The notes under the pieces were generated by a model, which saw only the letters and a program-made list of their open reading frames with translations, searched no databases and was not told the DNA's origin. From the NCBI RefSeq assembly GCF_024713945.1, contig NC_134678.1, forward strand, positions 5,890,001-5,954,000: DNA of 64,000 bases. Direction: 5' to 3'. The DNA is from Dermatophagoides farinae (lineage: Eukaryota > Arthropoda > Arachnida > Sarcoptiformes > Pyroglyphidae). Positions 1-10,833 of the stretch are shown here, piece after piece. The position numbers and the translations under genes were made by a program. The stretch's first letter is position 1; each line of letters begins with the position of its first letter.

Positions 1-99
1 ATAAACGCAAACAATGCACTAAAGAAGTTTGATTGATTGATATCCGATTGATTTATTCACTTTCAATAAAAAGAAACATAATCACAAATATTATACATT

Positions 100-977
100 T
101 TACATGAAATCATCAGAATCGTAACCATCCTGTGAACAAATTTTCAATTAAAACGGTCAAATTAGTTGAAAAACATTGGCAAGGAAAAACGAACCTCATT
201 AGTTTTCATATTTTCTGTTTTCATAACATAATCATAGCTACGAAGTTTAGCAGCTTCTTCCCGTCGTTTTGTTTCCTCTTTTTCTCGTAATCGTATCTCT
301 CGTTGAATATCTTTCTCTTTGTTTCGTTCTTTGCGATCTCTTTCTTCACGTTCTTGTCGCAGATCAACATTATTTTTGACCACCTTTTTTAAATCAAATA
401 ATCGAGCTGTTTTTATATAATAGTATTAATAAAAAACTTTTTTTTTACAAACCTTGGTCTTGTTTAGCCTGTTGACAATTTCATTAATTCGTTTTTGTAT
501 TGAAATCGATCTAACTTGTTTGTAATCATGGAAACCAACTTGTCCAACTTCCATATCGGCCGTTTTCTTTAGATTTGTCCAAAACGTATAAACGATATTC
601 AAGTTGCTTATTTTATTCCCTTTTATACTGTTTGCCTTGACCAATTGAGCACAATCATCCAAAACGGTCGATGGAATATCGTCCAAAGTTTCACCAGGTT
701 TCAAGCGTAAATATACATGTGCAGAAGATTCTTTATCCACATGAAACCAAACATCTTCTGGCCATGCCCATTTCAGTAATTCTTCATCTTTTTAAATAAG
801 ATTTGATGATTAAATAAAACAAAATAAATTACATTTTCAAGACTTACTTTCGAATTTATCGTTACCCATGTAAATTAAATAGGGTGGCGAAACAACTAGA
901 AGAATGAATAAATTTTGAATATTAATTTTATCCTTAAAAAATAAGAAATTACCTTCACTTGTAAAATATAAAACCAT
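100..977 (-). CDS. CCDC25: CCDC25 orthologue (NFACT-R domain protein)
   Basis: Five exons, all with GT-AG junctions and consistent phase: 977-953, 895-848, 787-453, 383-195 and 129-100, giving 208 residues, the same length I recall for human CCDC25. The N-terminus MVLYFTSE, the central SSAHVYLRL and [17 protein letters not shown] segments, the charged coiled coil (about residues 140-195) and the acidic C-terminus DGYDSDDFM all match the family. The fold is the NFACT-R (DUF814) domain; vertebrate CCDC25 is reported as a membrane-associated sensor of extracellular DNA, but the domain is ancient and its role here is unknown. A first AG in intron 3 (near 407) would put a stop in frame; the AG just before 383 restores the frame, so I chose it. 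Divergent with the ESCO gene. Confidence 0.93.
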
Positions 978-1247
978 TTTTTTGGGAAAATTTAAAAAAT
1001 AAAATTTGGTCCTTTAATGTTTTTCGAAGAAAATCACACGAGATCAACATGCATAAAAAGTACTATAACATCGAATAGATTCTAACTACAGATGGCAGCA
1101 TACGTTATTTTATTAGACCGTACTATTTGATTGGTCAATTAAATGTGCCACATTTTTGTTTTGGCGCCCGAAATATGAATGAACGTTTATTTTTTTTTGC
1201 AATCAACAAAAAATCATTTTGAAACTTGTTTATGATCGGAAAACAGA
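978..1247. promoter_or_regulatory. Divergent promoter CCDC25 / ESCO with E2F-like and CCAAT sites
   Basis: The 270 bp between the two start codons hold an inverted CCAAT box (ATTGG, 1130-1134) and the E2F-like element TTTTGGCGCCCGAAA at 1159-1173, about 75 bp before the ESCO start. E2F control suits an S-phase cohesin acetyltransferase. The sites are seen; their use is inferred. Confidence 0.45.
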
Positions 1248-2156
1248 ATGTCTTTTCTATTTGAAAGTCCAGTGAAAACTGTTGAAGAACTTCCTTCGCT
1301 TAAATATTATCCAATATTCGATAAACGTTGGTCAAGTACAGTGAAAACTATTGAAAAGAAAAATGCCACCAATGGTTCAGGTGGTGGTAAAATCAAACGA
1401 CCACGATCGACGGGCAAAATCAGCCGTAAACCATATGGACGAAAAAAACTATTCGATTCTAGTGAACAATATGTATTGGATTTTGGTCAGAAAAATTTCG
1501 ATGCTAAACGCTGTCTAACCTGTAATATGCTCTATACGGTGGGTGAGATTATCGATGAGAAAACGCATCAAGAATATCATGACATGTTTGTCAATAGTCT
1601 AAAATATCGTGATTGGAAAAATGAAGATGTTGTCAATGCTTTTGATGATGGCAGGATATTGCGTGTGTTGCCTTCATCCCCACATTATATGCATAAAAAA
1701 CTGGATGAACTGTTCAAAGTTGCCGACATCGAATTGGGTATCAATGTGGATTTGAAATCATCAATGAAATCAACATCTCAATTTTTCATTTTCATTTCAT
1801 TGCCATCTAAACGTATTACAGGATTCGTATCTGCTGAACGTATTAAATATGCTAATAAATTATTGACAGAAAATCCATTAATGGCCAGTACCGATGAATA
1901 TCCTGCCGAATGTGGTGTATCACGAATATGGACACATCCAAATTTTCGACGTAAACAAATCGCCACTCGTTTGTTAGATACACTGAGAAAATCATTTTAC
2001 AATAACAAAATTGTACCTTTAGATCGATTAGCATTTTCCGATCCAACGGTGATTGGTAAAGATTTTGCTAAAGCATATACCAAAATGGATCGATTCTTAA
2101 TCTACCTATATCGACATATTGTTGAACAAGATACTAAATTGATTGATCAAAATTAA
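1248..2156 (+). CDS. ESCO: Cohesin N-acetyltransferase, ESCO/Eco1 family
   Basis: Intronless, 302 residues. ESCO enzymes acetylate the cohesin subunit SMC3 during S phase to establish sister-chromatid cohesion in the nucleus. A basic N-terminal region is followed by the family's C2H2-like zinc finger (CLTCNMLY, then H-x3-H in THQEYHDMF, residues about 90-118) and the WKNEDVV motif. The C-terminal GNAT domain (residues about 150-300) has the ESCO signatures CGVSRIWTHPNFRRKQIATRLL (acetyl-CoA loop) and FSDPTVIGKDFAKAY near the end. It is much shorter than human ESCO1/2 and carries essentially the finger plus the catalytic domain, so the long regulatory N-terminus of vertebrate forms is absent. 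The start is the first ATG in frame. Confidence 0.93.
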   Translation: MSFLFESPVKTVEELPSLKYYPIFDKRWSSTVKTIEKKNATNGSGGGKIKRPRSTGKISRKPYGRKKLFDSSEQYVLDFGQKNFDAKRCLTCNMLYTVGEIIDEKTHQEYHDMFVNSLKYRDWKNEDVVNAFDDGRILRVLPSSPHYMHKKLDELFKVADIELGINVDLKSSMKSTSQFFIFISLPSKRITGFVSAERIKYANKLLTENPLMASTDEYPAECGVSRIWTHPNFRRKQIATRLLDTLRKSFYNNKIVPLDRLAFSDPTVIGKDFAKAYTKMDRFLIYLYRHIVEQDTKLIDQN

Positions 2157-3474
2157 TGTTCATCATTCCCTTTTTTCATTGCCAACATCATCATCATCAT
2201 CATTTGATGATAAAATAACTGTGTTCAATTTTTTTTATAATAATAATAATGATAATTATTATATGTTTTTATGTTACAAAGTTCAATACAATAATTTTGT
2301 ACCTTTCAAGTTTGATTGTTAGTTCAAAGCCAAGTTATCATGTATAGATCACATGTACATTATAAATGGAAAAAAAACGAAAGGAGTGAATGTGAATGTG
2401 ATAACGATTACGTCAGTAAAATTAAAAAAAACTAATACATTGGACTTTTGATTCATATAAGAATCACATACCTATCATATGTCATCATCATTAAAACAAG
2501 TATGATATTATTACCTCATCAAATGTACATAATAAAAATAAAACAATTAAGTTGCCATCATCCACAAATAAATCGATTTTTTATTATTCACGTATGAATT
2601 TCAAATTTTCAATATAATCCATTAACCAATGAACCACTGTATTATATATGTTCAATAAAGGGTTAAATCAATCATCATTTGATGATGATGACTACTCAAC
2701 CATGGTGGTGGTTCATCATCATGGCATTTATTATTTAACCATATTTAAATTATCAAAAATAAATAAAGGCGTAATAAATAAAGACACAGAAACACAGATC
2801 AAATTCAATTATCTGCGTATTGTGTGTGTGTGTGTATGTTTGTAATATCATCATATCATCATCATCATTGTTTATGATCGGTTTCCATGTTTATATGTTC
2901 GGTTTTGTTTTTCTTTCTTTGTTTTTGTTTTTGTTTTGATTGCAAAATTTTGGTAATTGATGACGACTGTTTTTCTATAGTTTTTTTTTCTTGTTTTTCT
3001 TTCAAAATATATAATCAATTATTATTGGAAAAACAAAAATGACCACACTGATCTATGATCAGCGTGTGTTTACACACACACATATTATAATTAATTAATC
3101 CACGATTCAATGATCATCGAATCGAATACATTTATTTTGGGGATGAAAAACGAACAAAGTGAATTTTTTTTTTGCCCTTCGTTTAAATTTCTTTTTTTTT
3201 AAATTTTTCATTGTTATCAAGTTGTTTCTATATTATCATCAATATAAATATATGCTGCTATAGTATATGTACACTTGCATTTATTGCTTTTCGTATTTTT
3301 TCTTTTCTCTTCATTCATTCCATCATTCTATATCACATATAACTCAATTTTGATTTGTCGTCTGTGTATATAAATTTTTTTTTTTTTTAAACGCAAAAAA
3401 AATGTATATGAGATTCATTGGAAAAAAAACAGTTTTGATTGTTGGATTGTTATTTTGTTTTGGCCATACCCGTA

Positions 3475-3501
3475 CACAAACACACACACACACACACACA
3501 A
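3475..3501. repeat. (CA)n microsatellite
   Basis: An uninterrupted CA dinucleotide run in the non-coding interval before SGK3. Confidence 0.85.
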
Positions 3502-5125
3502 CATTGATTTCATCATTCAACAATCACAGCTCAATAAGTTTGGTCAATACACTTGCTATTGCGACGCGACAACTGTTGAGTATTTTTTTTTTCTTGTGAG
3601 TTTATAGTGTGTCCATTGAAATTTATTTTGTTTTTGTTTTGTTTTGTTTTTTTTTTTTTTTTTTTTTTTGGAAAATTCATCATTGCATTCATAGTGGCCA
3701 ATATTTTTTGTTATTGTTGTTGTTGTTGTTGTTATTGGTATTGGATATTTGGATATACAAAATTCCAATCATTCATACTGTTGCAGCCGCCTATATAGGA
3801 TTCACACGAAGACAACCGACACACAAGGAAACTAGATTTTTGTTTTCTCTGTGGTTCTCCATAAAAAAAAATTCCTGGCATCTGTTTTATCATTTTTTGG
3901 TGATCATTTTTTTTTTTTGTTCTGGTTGTTATTTGTTCGTGTGTGTGTTTGTGTGTATGTTCCGTTACTTTGGATATATAAATCCCTTCACTTTTAACAT
4001 CGATCGATTTTAAATTTCATTATTATCTGGCATTGGAAAATAACAATTCAAAAAACGAAAAATCAAATATCTGTGGCGAAAATATATTATTATTTTTTGT
4101 TTCTATTAAATCTGGATTTTCACATTCATTTCGGTTTTCTCCGGTTTTCATTGCTTGTATAATGTAAAATAACAAAAAAAAATTCATCCTTGATAACACA
4201 CACACAATTTACTCATCATTTGTTGCTGCTATAACATTGAAACACATTTTTTTATTATTATTATTTTCTAAGGTAATTATAATTTTTTTTCCTTTTGGTT
4301 TCCTTGGTTATTTTTTTTTTTTTGTATAATAAAATTTTTTTTTCACATCCCGGTAATATTATCCGTAATAAATAAGTAATAACTAGAAAAAGAGAAAAAA
4401 AAATTCAGCCACTTGTTGATATCAATCATCGTGTGTTACATTGTTATCGATTATGTGATAATAGATCGATGGGCATCCGATAGCCAAATAAATTTTAAAA
4501 ACCGGAGATTGGCACCAATTATTATTATTATTATTGATCACAGATGATGATGTTTTGATTTCAATGATTGATTGATTATTATCTATTTCAATTATTGATT
4601 ATCATAAATCCGGTCCGGTTTTTTTCTCACTGTTATCCAAAAAAAAAAATTGATTAGGGAAATTCCATTAATTAATCCAATAATTATGATTGAAATTTCG
4701 AATGCAAATAAAAAAAAACAATGAATTAAATATTGCCCAATATGGTCATGAAATTATCATCAACAATTCACATTCATTGAACAAATAATCTATCGATGTG
4801 TTTAATGATTCGTAACAATTCAAACAAAATGTGTACATTTTTTTTACATTTACATCTACTATATATATAAATGATGATGATGATGATTTGTTTGTACAAT
4901 TATTATTGATTCAAATAATTTTTTTCTAAAAAATTATTTAGTAGAATCTGATGATCGATTGTTTGTAGTTTTTTTTTGTTTCGACAATATAATCCATTTA
5001 TGTTCAATTTTTCTTTCTTACCACCATCTGGTATGTATGTGAAAATGTTTTTTTTTATATTTACATAAAAAAATAATCATCATATATCATATATAATATA
5101 TAATATATAATAACCGTTATATAAA

Positions 5126-5148
5126 ATGATGATGATGATGATGATGAT
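5126..5148. repeat. (ATG)n microsatellite
   Basis: Seven to eight tandem ATG units. The poly-Met frame it creates is not a gene. Confidence 0.85.
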
Positions 5149-6399
5149 TATAATCGAAACATTGTGTCATACTTTGAATGCATGTATGTCAAATCATCAA
5201 TCAATACACATGTATTATCCAAATATACATGTGTGCATCATGTGTGTGTGTGAGTGTATCATATGTGTTGATGATTTGATGATTGATCTGAATTTAAATT
5301 TTTCATAACAGTATAATTATATGGAAGACAACAAAAAAAAAGAAGTGGGATGAGAGAAAATCGAGACAACCAAAAAAAAAAAAAAAAGCGAAATCACTCC
5401 TGTCACCGACTTGGAAACCGATTAATTGATGATGTAGATTTATGATGATGATGATGATGATATATGATGATGATAGAGAAAAAAAAACGGCTATGACTAA
5501 AGTTTATTATTATTAATGGATTTAATGGTGTTGGTAATAGTGGTTAAGGTTGAAGTTTTGTTTTTTTTTTTTTTTTTTTTTGGTTATCGATAATAAGATA
5601 TGATGATGATGATAAGAGATGTCTTCATTTTCGGTTTTAGATTTGATTTCATTTTTTTTTCATTCATTCATTTGTAAATGGTTAGTATATTGTTTGTCAC
5701 ACATTGCACACGATGTCATCCGTTTTTTTAATAATAATTCTCATAATTCAAATAAAATAAAAATTATTATTATTGTTCTTCTTCTATGACAAAATCCTAT
5801 TTCCGATATAAATCATCATCATCGAATCAATGACAACACACACACACACACAAAGAGCTAAAAATCCTACTAATCTTTGTCAATTATTATTATTATTGAT
5901 TGATTGATGATAATATATATTGGAACTAACAAGCAATTTCAATTGATTTGATTTTTCTGATATAATTGATGTATGATTGCAATTTTTTTTTTGCTCCATC
6001 CTCCCCCCATCGCATTTTTTTTGCCACCCGTTTCATTTCAATTATTTGATGTTTCAAATCAAATACAAATATCTAAAAAATCGCGTTCTCTTTTTTTTAT
6101 TTGATTTGATTTGATTATGTGTTCAAAATCAAAAAGACTGACACACACTTGTACAGAAACCAAAAAAAAAAAAAGAAACATCGTCACAAGACACACCACG
6201 CATACCACACACATCAATAGATCAATCAGGAAAAAAAACAAACAAAAATCAATAATCACAAAGAAAGAACGTAACACACAAAAAAAAATCTGATCAAAAA
6301 TTTTCTTTTTATTTGTTTTTTTTTCTTGTTACATTCAGAATTGACCAATCAAATAATAATAACAGATATAAGCTAATCAACTGATTAAAAAAAAAAGAG

Positions 6400-8314
6400 A
6401 TGGCCATCATTGCCAATGTGGTTGGCTCCGAAGTATGGGAACAACAATTGAAGAATAAAAAATTTACCGTCTACAAAATAATCGTTCAATATGGACAACA
6501 ATCATGGACATTTTATCGACGATACAATGAATTCAGCACATTATGTGATTCTGTAAGGATGTCATTTTTTTTGTTATTTCTTTATATTCAATTCTAATTC
6601 AATTATTTTCAAATTTGATCATGTCATTCAGCTGAAAAAACAATATCCATATCTACATTTAAAATTGCCGGGAAAAAAATTGTTTGGCAATAATTTCAGT
6701 ACAGATTTCATTAAAAATAGACGTCAAGGTCTTGATACATTGGTGCAACGAATTTTTGCTGAACGTCAACTTTTAGATCAGTAAGTGTTTGTCCCCATTT
6801 TTGTGAAAAAAAATTTTTTTAATCATTCTTTTACTTTTTTTCTTATAGAGAACAAGTACGAGCATTTTTTCAATTGGATCGAAGTCTAAAAAGTAGCATG
6901 GAAGACGATGATGATGAAAATTTGACGACAAATACAAATTCCAATTCAAATGTAGATGGTGTAATAAAAAATGTTAATCTTGGTCCATCAGAAAAATCTA
7001 CCGTTCAGCCCAGTGATTTTGAATTTTTACGTACAATTGGAAAGGGAAGTTTTGGCAAGGTTTATTCGGCACGACATATCAAAGAGGATAGAATATATGC
7101 CGTTAAAGTACTCAATAAGAAAATGATTTTGAAAACAAATGAAAAAAACCATATCATGAGTGAACGAAATGTTTTACTCAAAAATCTCAATCATCCATTC
7201 CTTGTTGGTCTTCATTATTCTTTCCAAACAAAAGATAAACTTTATTTCGTTCTTGATTATGTCAATGGTGGTGAAGTAAGTTGTAATATTATATGCGTAA
7301 AAATATTCTGAATTTTTTTTTTCGTTTTGATTTAGTTGTTTTTTCATCTCAGCAAAGAAAGAACGTTTGCCGAATCAAGAGCACGATTTTATGCTGCTGA
7401 GATAACCAGTGCTATTGGTTATCTTCATTCACAAGGTATAATATATCGAGATTTGAAACCAGAGAATATTCTACTCGATTTCGAGGGTCATCTTGTTTTG
7501 ACGGATTTTGGCCTATGTAAAGAAGGTCTTAGAGAACGTGAAACAACCAATACATTTTGTGGGACACCCGAATATCTTGCCCCGGAAGTTTTACGTAAAG
7601 AAGCTTATGATCGTTGTGTTGATTGGTGGTGTTTGGGCGCCGTACTCTATGAGATGCTCAATGGATTGGTAATTGGTTATTTATTTTTTTTTTTTTTTTT
7701 TTTTTGAAAACAAAAAACAAATCCCATTAACTTTTTATTCATTTTAAATTTAAAAATAGCCACCATTCTATAGTCGTGATAATGCCGAAATGAATGATAA
7801 CATTTTGCACAAACCAGTCAGATTAAGGGCAAACATTTCGGTTGCTGCAAGAAATATTCTTGAATCGGTAAATATTTAAATCAGAAAAATAAATGAATAA
7901 AATAATAATTATTGTTGAAATAATCATATAGCTATTACAAAAAGATAAACGAAGACGTTTAGGTGCCGTCGAAGATGCAGAAGAAGTGAAAAGGCATGAA
8001 TTTTTCAAGCCAATTAATTGGGTTGATCTGGAAATGAAAAAAATTCCACCACCATTTAATCCGAATGTGGTAAGATTTCTTTCTTCTTTTTTTTCTGATA
8101 CTTTTATCATAAATTTACTAATCTTTATGATGATTAATCGAATCTTTAGAGAGATAATTATGATCTGAAAAATATCGACCCAGAATTTGTACGAGAATCG
8201 ATTCCGAATTCGGTAATCAAAGCACATGGTGGATTGGGAACAACGGCAAGTTTGAATGATAATTGTTTTCAAGGATTTTCATACGCTCCTGCCGCAACTA
8301 TAACGAATTTTTGA
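6400..8314 (+). CDS. SGK3: SGK3-type PX-domain AGC serine/threonine kinase
   Basis: Seven exons with GT-AG junctions: 6400-6552, 6632-6780, 6849-7275, 7336-7668, 7760-7867, 7932-8069 and 8150-8314, giving 490 residues (human SGK3 is about 496). Residues about 5-115 form a PX phosphoinositide-binding domain ([15 protein letters not shown]), which distinguishes SGK3 from SGK1/2 and directs the family to endosomes. The kinase domain (about 145-405) has GKGSFGKV, the lysine in [22 protein letters not shown] and the activation loop [14 protein letters not shown], whose Thr is the PDK1 site in AGC kinases. The AGC tail ends with the hydrophobic motif FQGFSYAP, the TORC2-site position. It acts in PI3K growth signalling. 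Convergent with WDR74, 263 bp apart. Confidence 0.94.
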
Positions 8315-8577
8315 TAAAATGTAAAACACATAAACGAAACAAAAAACAAATAGGCCATTTTGTTTTCAATTCATTATCTTTATTATACTATACTATACTA
8401 TTATTAATGATGTTTTCTTTTTTTTCAAAATTTTTTTTTATAATATTTGTACAAAAAAAAAATTCCATCTTCAGTTAGACACATTATTGTTGTTATCAAT
8501 CAGATCATTGTTATTGAACGTTTTTTTTCTTATTTCTGATGTAATAATAATAATAAAAATAATGATTCGTAATTTAT

Positions 8578-9924
8578 TCAAAATTCATCATTTTCGTCAT
8601 CGTTATCATCATCATCATCATTATTATCGGAACTATTTGATGATGATGATGATGATGTATTTGTTTCGGATCGATCATTATTCGATATTGGATATAAACA
8701 TGTTGGACGAGTTTTTACATATATTTTTCTATCCAATGTTCGTTGTGTTTTGGTCATTGTATGTATACGAACAAAACGATCTATACTACATGAGAATATT
8801 TTATGCGAAATTTGTGAATCTTGAATGGATTTTATATCACGAACCGAACCACCACTGAAACCTTTGAATGATCCCAATATCTTGGAGCCATTAGTTTTCA
8901 TACGTAGATCAACGGTAATCATACGTCCTGATGTTGTTCCAACGATCAAACTTGACGATGCTTGGCCATAATGTGATAAACTTGGTAATGAACATAAACT
9001 AGTAAAAGACAAAGGATTTGAGCTATGATCATTGTTTAAATGTTTTAAATTGATTATCATTGTTGGTTTTCGTTGCTGTTGTTTGATATCATAAATACGA
9101 ATGTATGGTTCACTTCGAGAACATGTTGCCAATAAATGTGAATCATTTCCATTTTCTGAACCAATCCATTCGATATCGCTGATCCAAATATCGTGTCGAA
9201 TTCCAAGCCAATCGGTGTTAACTGGTTTAGCATTAAACACTGATCGGCCAGTGTTTAGATCGAAAACTTTCAAATCAGAATTGAAGCCACCAATGGCCAA
9301 TTTATCTTTGAGGGCTTCAAAACATGTTAAATGGGTATTATCAACATTCCAATTTGGCTGAAATATGGACAAAATATTCTGTTGTTCATTGGAGATTTCA
9401 TTAGCTGTTTTCGATGTTTTTATTGAAAAACTATCGTCAATTCTTTTCCGTTTTCTCGATGGAGTTGGTGATGTTGCAAATGATGTTACGGATGAATCGA
9501 TTCCCAATAGATTGATTGCTTTTAAATTTGGTTTATATCGTGCAAAACAAAGATCATTCTCAACGTTGATACGTTTGATTGAACCATCTTTAAAACCGAT
9601 GACAATATTCTGATCATCAATACATCTACTACCAATTAATGGTGTCTTGTTTTCATTTATATATTTAATTGGTCGAACTTCATGTGTGGTGGCATCATAA
9701 ACGAAAATTTCATGATCTTTTCTCGCAATCAAGAAATATAATTCCGTAGAATTTGAATGAACTTTATTTAATGGATGTATTGATACGATACTTTTTGATG
9801 GATGTTTTGCTTCATCAGGTATCAATTCAATGATTTGCGTTTCATTTTTCTTCAAATCAATTCGTTTTAATTGCCCTATTTCATCGCCAACAAGAATTGC
9901 ACTTGGTTTAGGATGGCGATTCAT
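8578..9924 (-). CDS. WDR74: WDR74 / Nsa1-like WD-repeat ribosome biogenesis factor
   Basis: Single exon. I start at the ATG at 9924 (MNRHPKPSAILVGDEIGQLK), because the frame extends upstream only through a Tyr/Asn-rich leader without the family sequence; this gives 448 residues. The protein has a seven-bladed WD40 architecture with recognisable strands, for example VGDEIGQLKRIDL, AIGGFNSDLKVFDLNTGR, LLATCSRSEPYIRIYD and IFSCSIDRFVRIH. WDR74/Nsa1 works with the AAA ATPase NVL2 (Rix7) in maturation of pre-60S particles in the nucleolus. The C-terminus is a low-complexity Ser/Asp/Asn/Glu tail; acidic or basic tails are usual in the family. Orthology rests on the overall pattern and DNA near-continuity of blades rather than on a single diagnostic residue. 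Confidence 0.82.
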   Translation of the reverse strand: MNRHPKPSAILVGDEIGQLKRIDLKKNETQIIELIPDEAKHPSKSIVSIHPLNKVHSNSTELYFLIARKDHEIFVYDATTHEVRPIKYINENKTPLIGSRCIDDQNIVIGFKDGSIKRINVENDLCFARYKPNLKAINLLGIDSSVTSFATSPTPSRKRKRIDDSFSIKTSKTANEISNEQQNILSIFQPNWNVDNTHLTCFEALKDKLAIGGFNSDLKVFDLNTGRSVFNAKPVNTDWLGIRHDIWISDIEWIGSENGNDSHLLATCSRSEPYIRIYDIKQQQRKPTMIINLKHLNNDHSSNPLSFTSLCSLPSLSHYGQASSSLIVGTTSGRMITVDLRMKTNGSKILGSFKGFSGGSVRDIKSIQDSQISHKIFSCSIDRFVRIHTMTKTQRTLDRKIYVKTRPTCLYPISNNDRSETNTSSSSSSNSSDNNDDDDDNDDENDEF

Positions 9925-10311
9925 TTTCAAAACAAAATAATAATAATAATAATTGAAATTAATAATCAAAACAAAATTTTCATATGCAAGAAATATTCTT
10001 GCTCTGCCTATAGAACCACGTTGCTATATAACTATGTTTATGGATTGTTTCATGAGCATGCTTGTTCCAAATGGAAAATAAATTTTTTTTTTCTAAAATA
10101 AGAATGGATTCTATGGTCTAACTTTTTTAATAAATTAAAAAAAAACCATTTAAACAAAATGAAAACAAAAGTCAAAAATTTAGGGTTTCAAAAAAAATCG
10201 TTTATTCATAGAAAAAAAAATCATTTTGTCCATTTTCAACTTCACACAAATACATTCATGTTATCAAAATTTCCCATTTTTTGGATAATTTTTTCTTCGT
10301 TTCATACAGGA
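9925..10311. other. Non-coding interval between WDR74 and RPS29
   Basis: 387 bp holding the WDR74 promoter and the RPS29 3-prime UTR. I see only A/T tracts; no extra gene. Confidence 0.5.
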
Positions 10312-10581
10312 TTAATCAAGTTTTTTGAAACCTATTTGACCGGCATACTGTCGAAAACAACGACGACAAATGTTGAGGCCATATTTTCGAATCAAACCAT
10401 GATGGTTGCTGCAGACACGACTGTTTTGTACCAAAAAAAAAAAAAAAATGCAAAGCACAATGAATTTTAAAAATTAATGATCAAAGAAATTTTAAAATAA
10501 TAAATTATTAGCAACATACCAGTGTCTGGATCCTGGACCATATTTTCGTGGATGAGAAAACCAAATATTTTGACTACCCAT
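10312..10581 (-). CDS. RPS29: Ribosomal protein S29 (uS14)
   Basis: Two exons, 10581-10520 and 10420-10312, with a 99-bp GT-AG intron; 56 residues, exactly the human length. It begins [21 protein letters not shown] and continues [15 protein letters not shown], then [20 protein letters not shown]. The four zinc-binding cysteines of uS14 (the RHC, RVC, NIC and RRC positions) are all present; the first is created by the splice. It is a small-subunit protein near the decoding head. A pyrimidine run CCTTTCC (complement of about 10650-10658) about 70 bp upstream fits the TCT-type initiator of ribosomal protein genes; that reading is inference. Confidence 0.96.
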
Positions 10582-10833
10582 GATAATTTTAGATATTTTT
10601 ACGATTTTTTCGTTAAGAATAGCGAGCAACACACAACACGAGACAAATCGGAAAGGAAATACTTTCATGCCACTCACACTCATTGAACGCATGCGTTTTG
10701 CTTTTAACATATTTTCATTCATATAAAACGTTTTATTTTATTGCATTTTATTCTGATCAGACAACGTGTAATTTTTTTTTCACATTTCATCATTTTATTC
10801 GAATAGAATTTTTAAAATTTTTATCGTTAAAAA
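10582..10833. promoter_or_regulatory. Divergent promoter RPS29 / seryl-tRNA synthetase
   Basis: 252 bp separate the start codons of two translation genes transcribed in opposite directions. The RPS29 side contains a polypyrimidine CCTTTCC motif on the minus strand near 10650. No other clear site is seen. Confidence 0.4.

Larger units (their letters stand above)
2157..6399. other. Non-coding interval between ESCO and SGK3
   Basis: About 4.2 kb with no convincing coding exon. It is rich in T-tracts (for example 3645-3669), CA/GT runs (about 3475-3501, 5813-5832) and GAT trinucleotide runs (about 4872-4886, 5126-5148, 5442-5460). It probably contains the ESCO 3-prime end and the SGK3 promoter or 5-prime UTR. 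Short open frames here consist of microsatellite translation. Confidence 0.6.

Noticed and set aside
384-407. Earlier CCDC25 exon 4 start at the first AG
   Set aside because: Gives a stop in the required phase; the AG before 383 keeps the frame and yields 208 residues with good alignment.
3609-4013. 134-codon frame with Phe and Leu runs
   Set aside because: Translation of T-tract and TTG repeats; looks like a membrane protein only because of low-complexity DNA.
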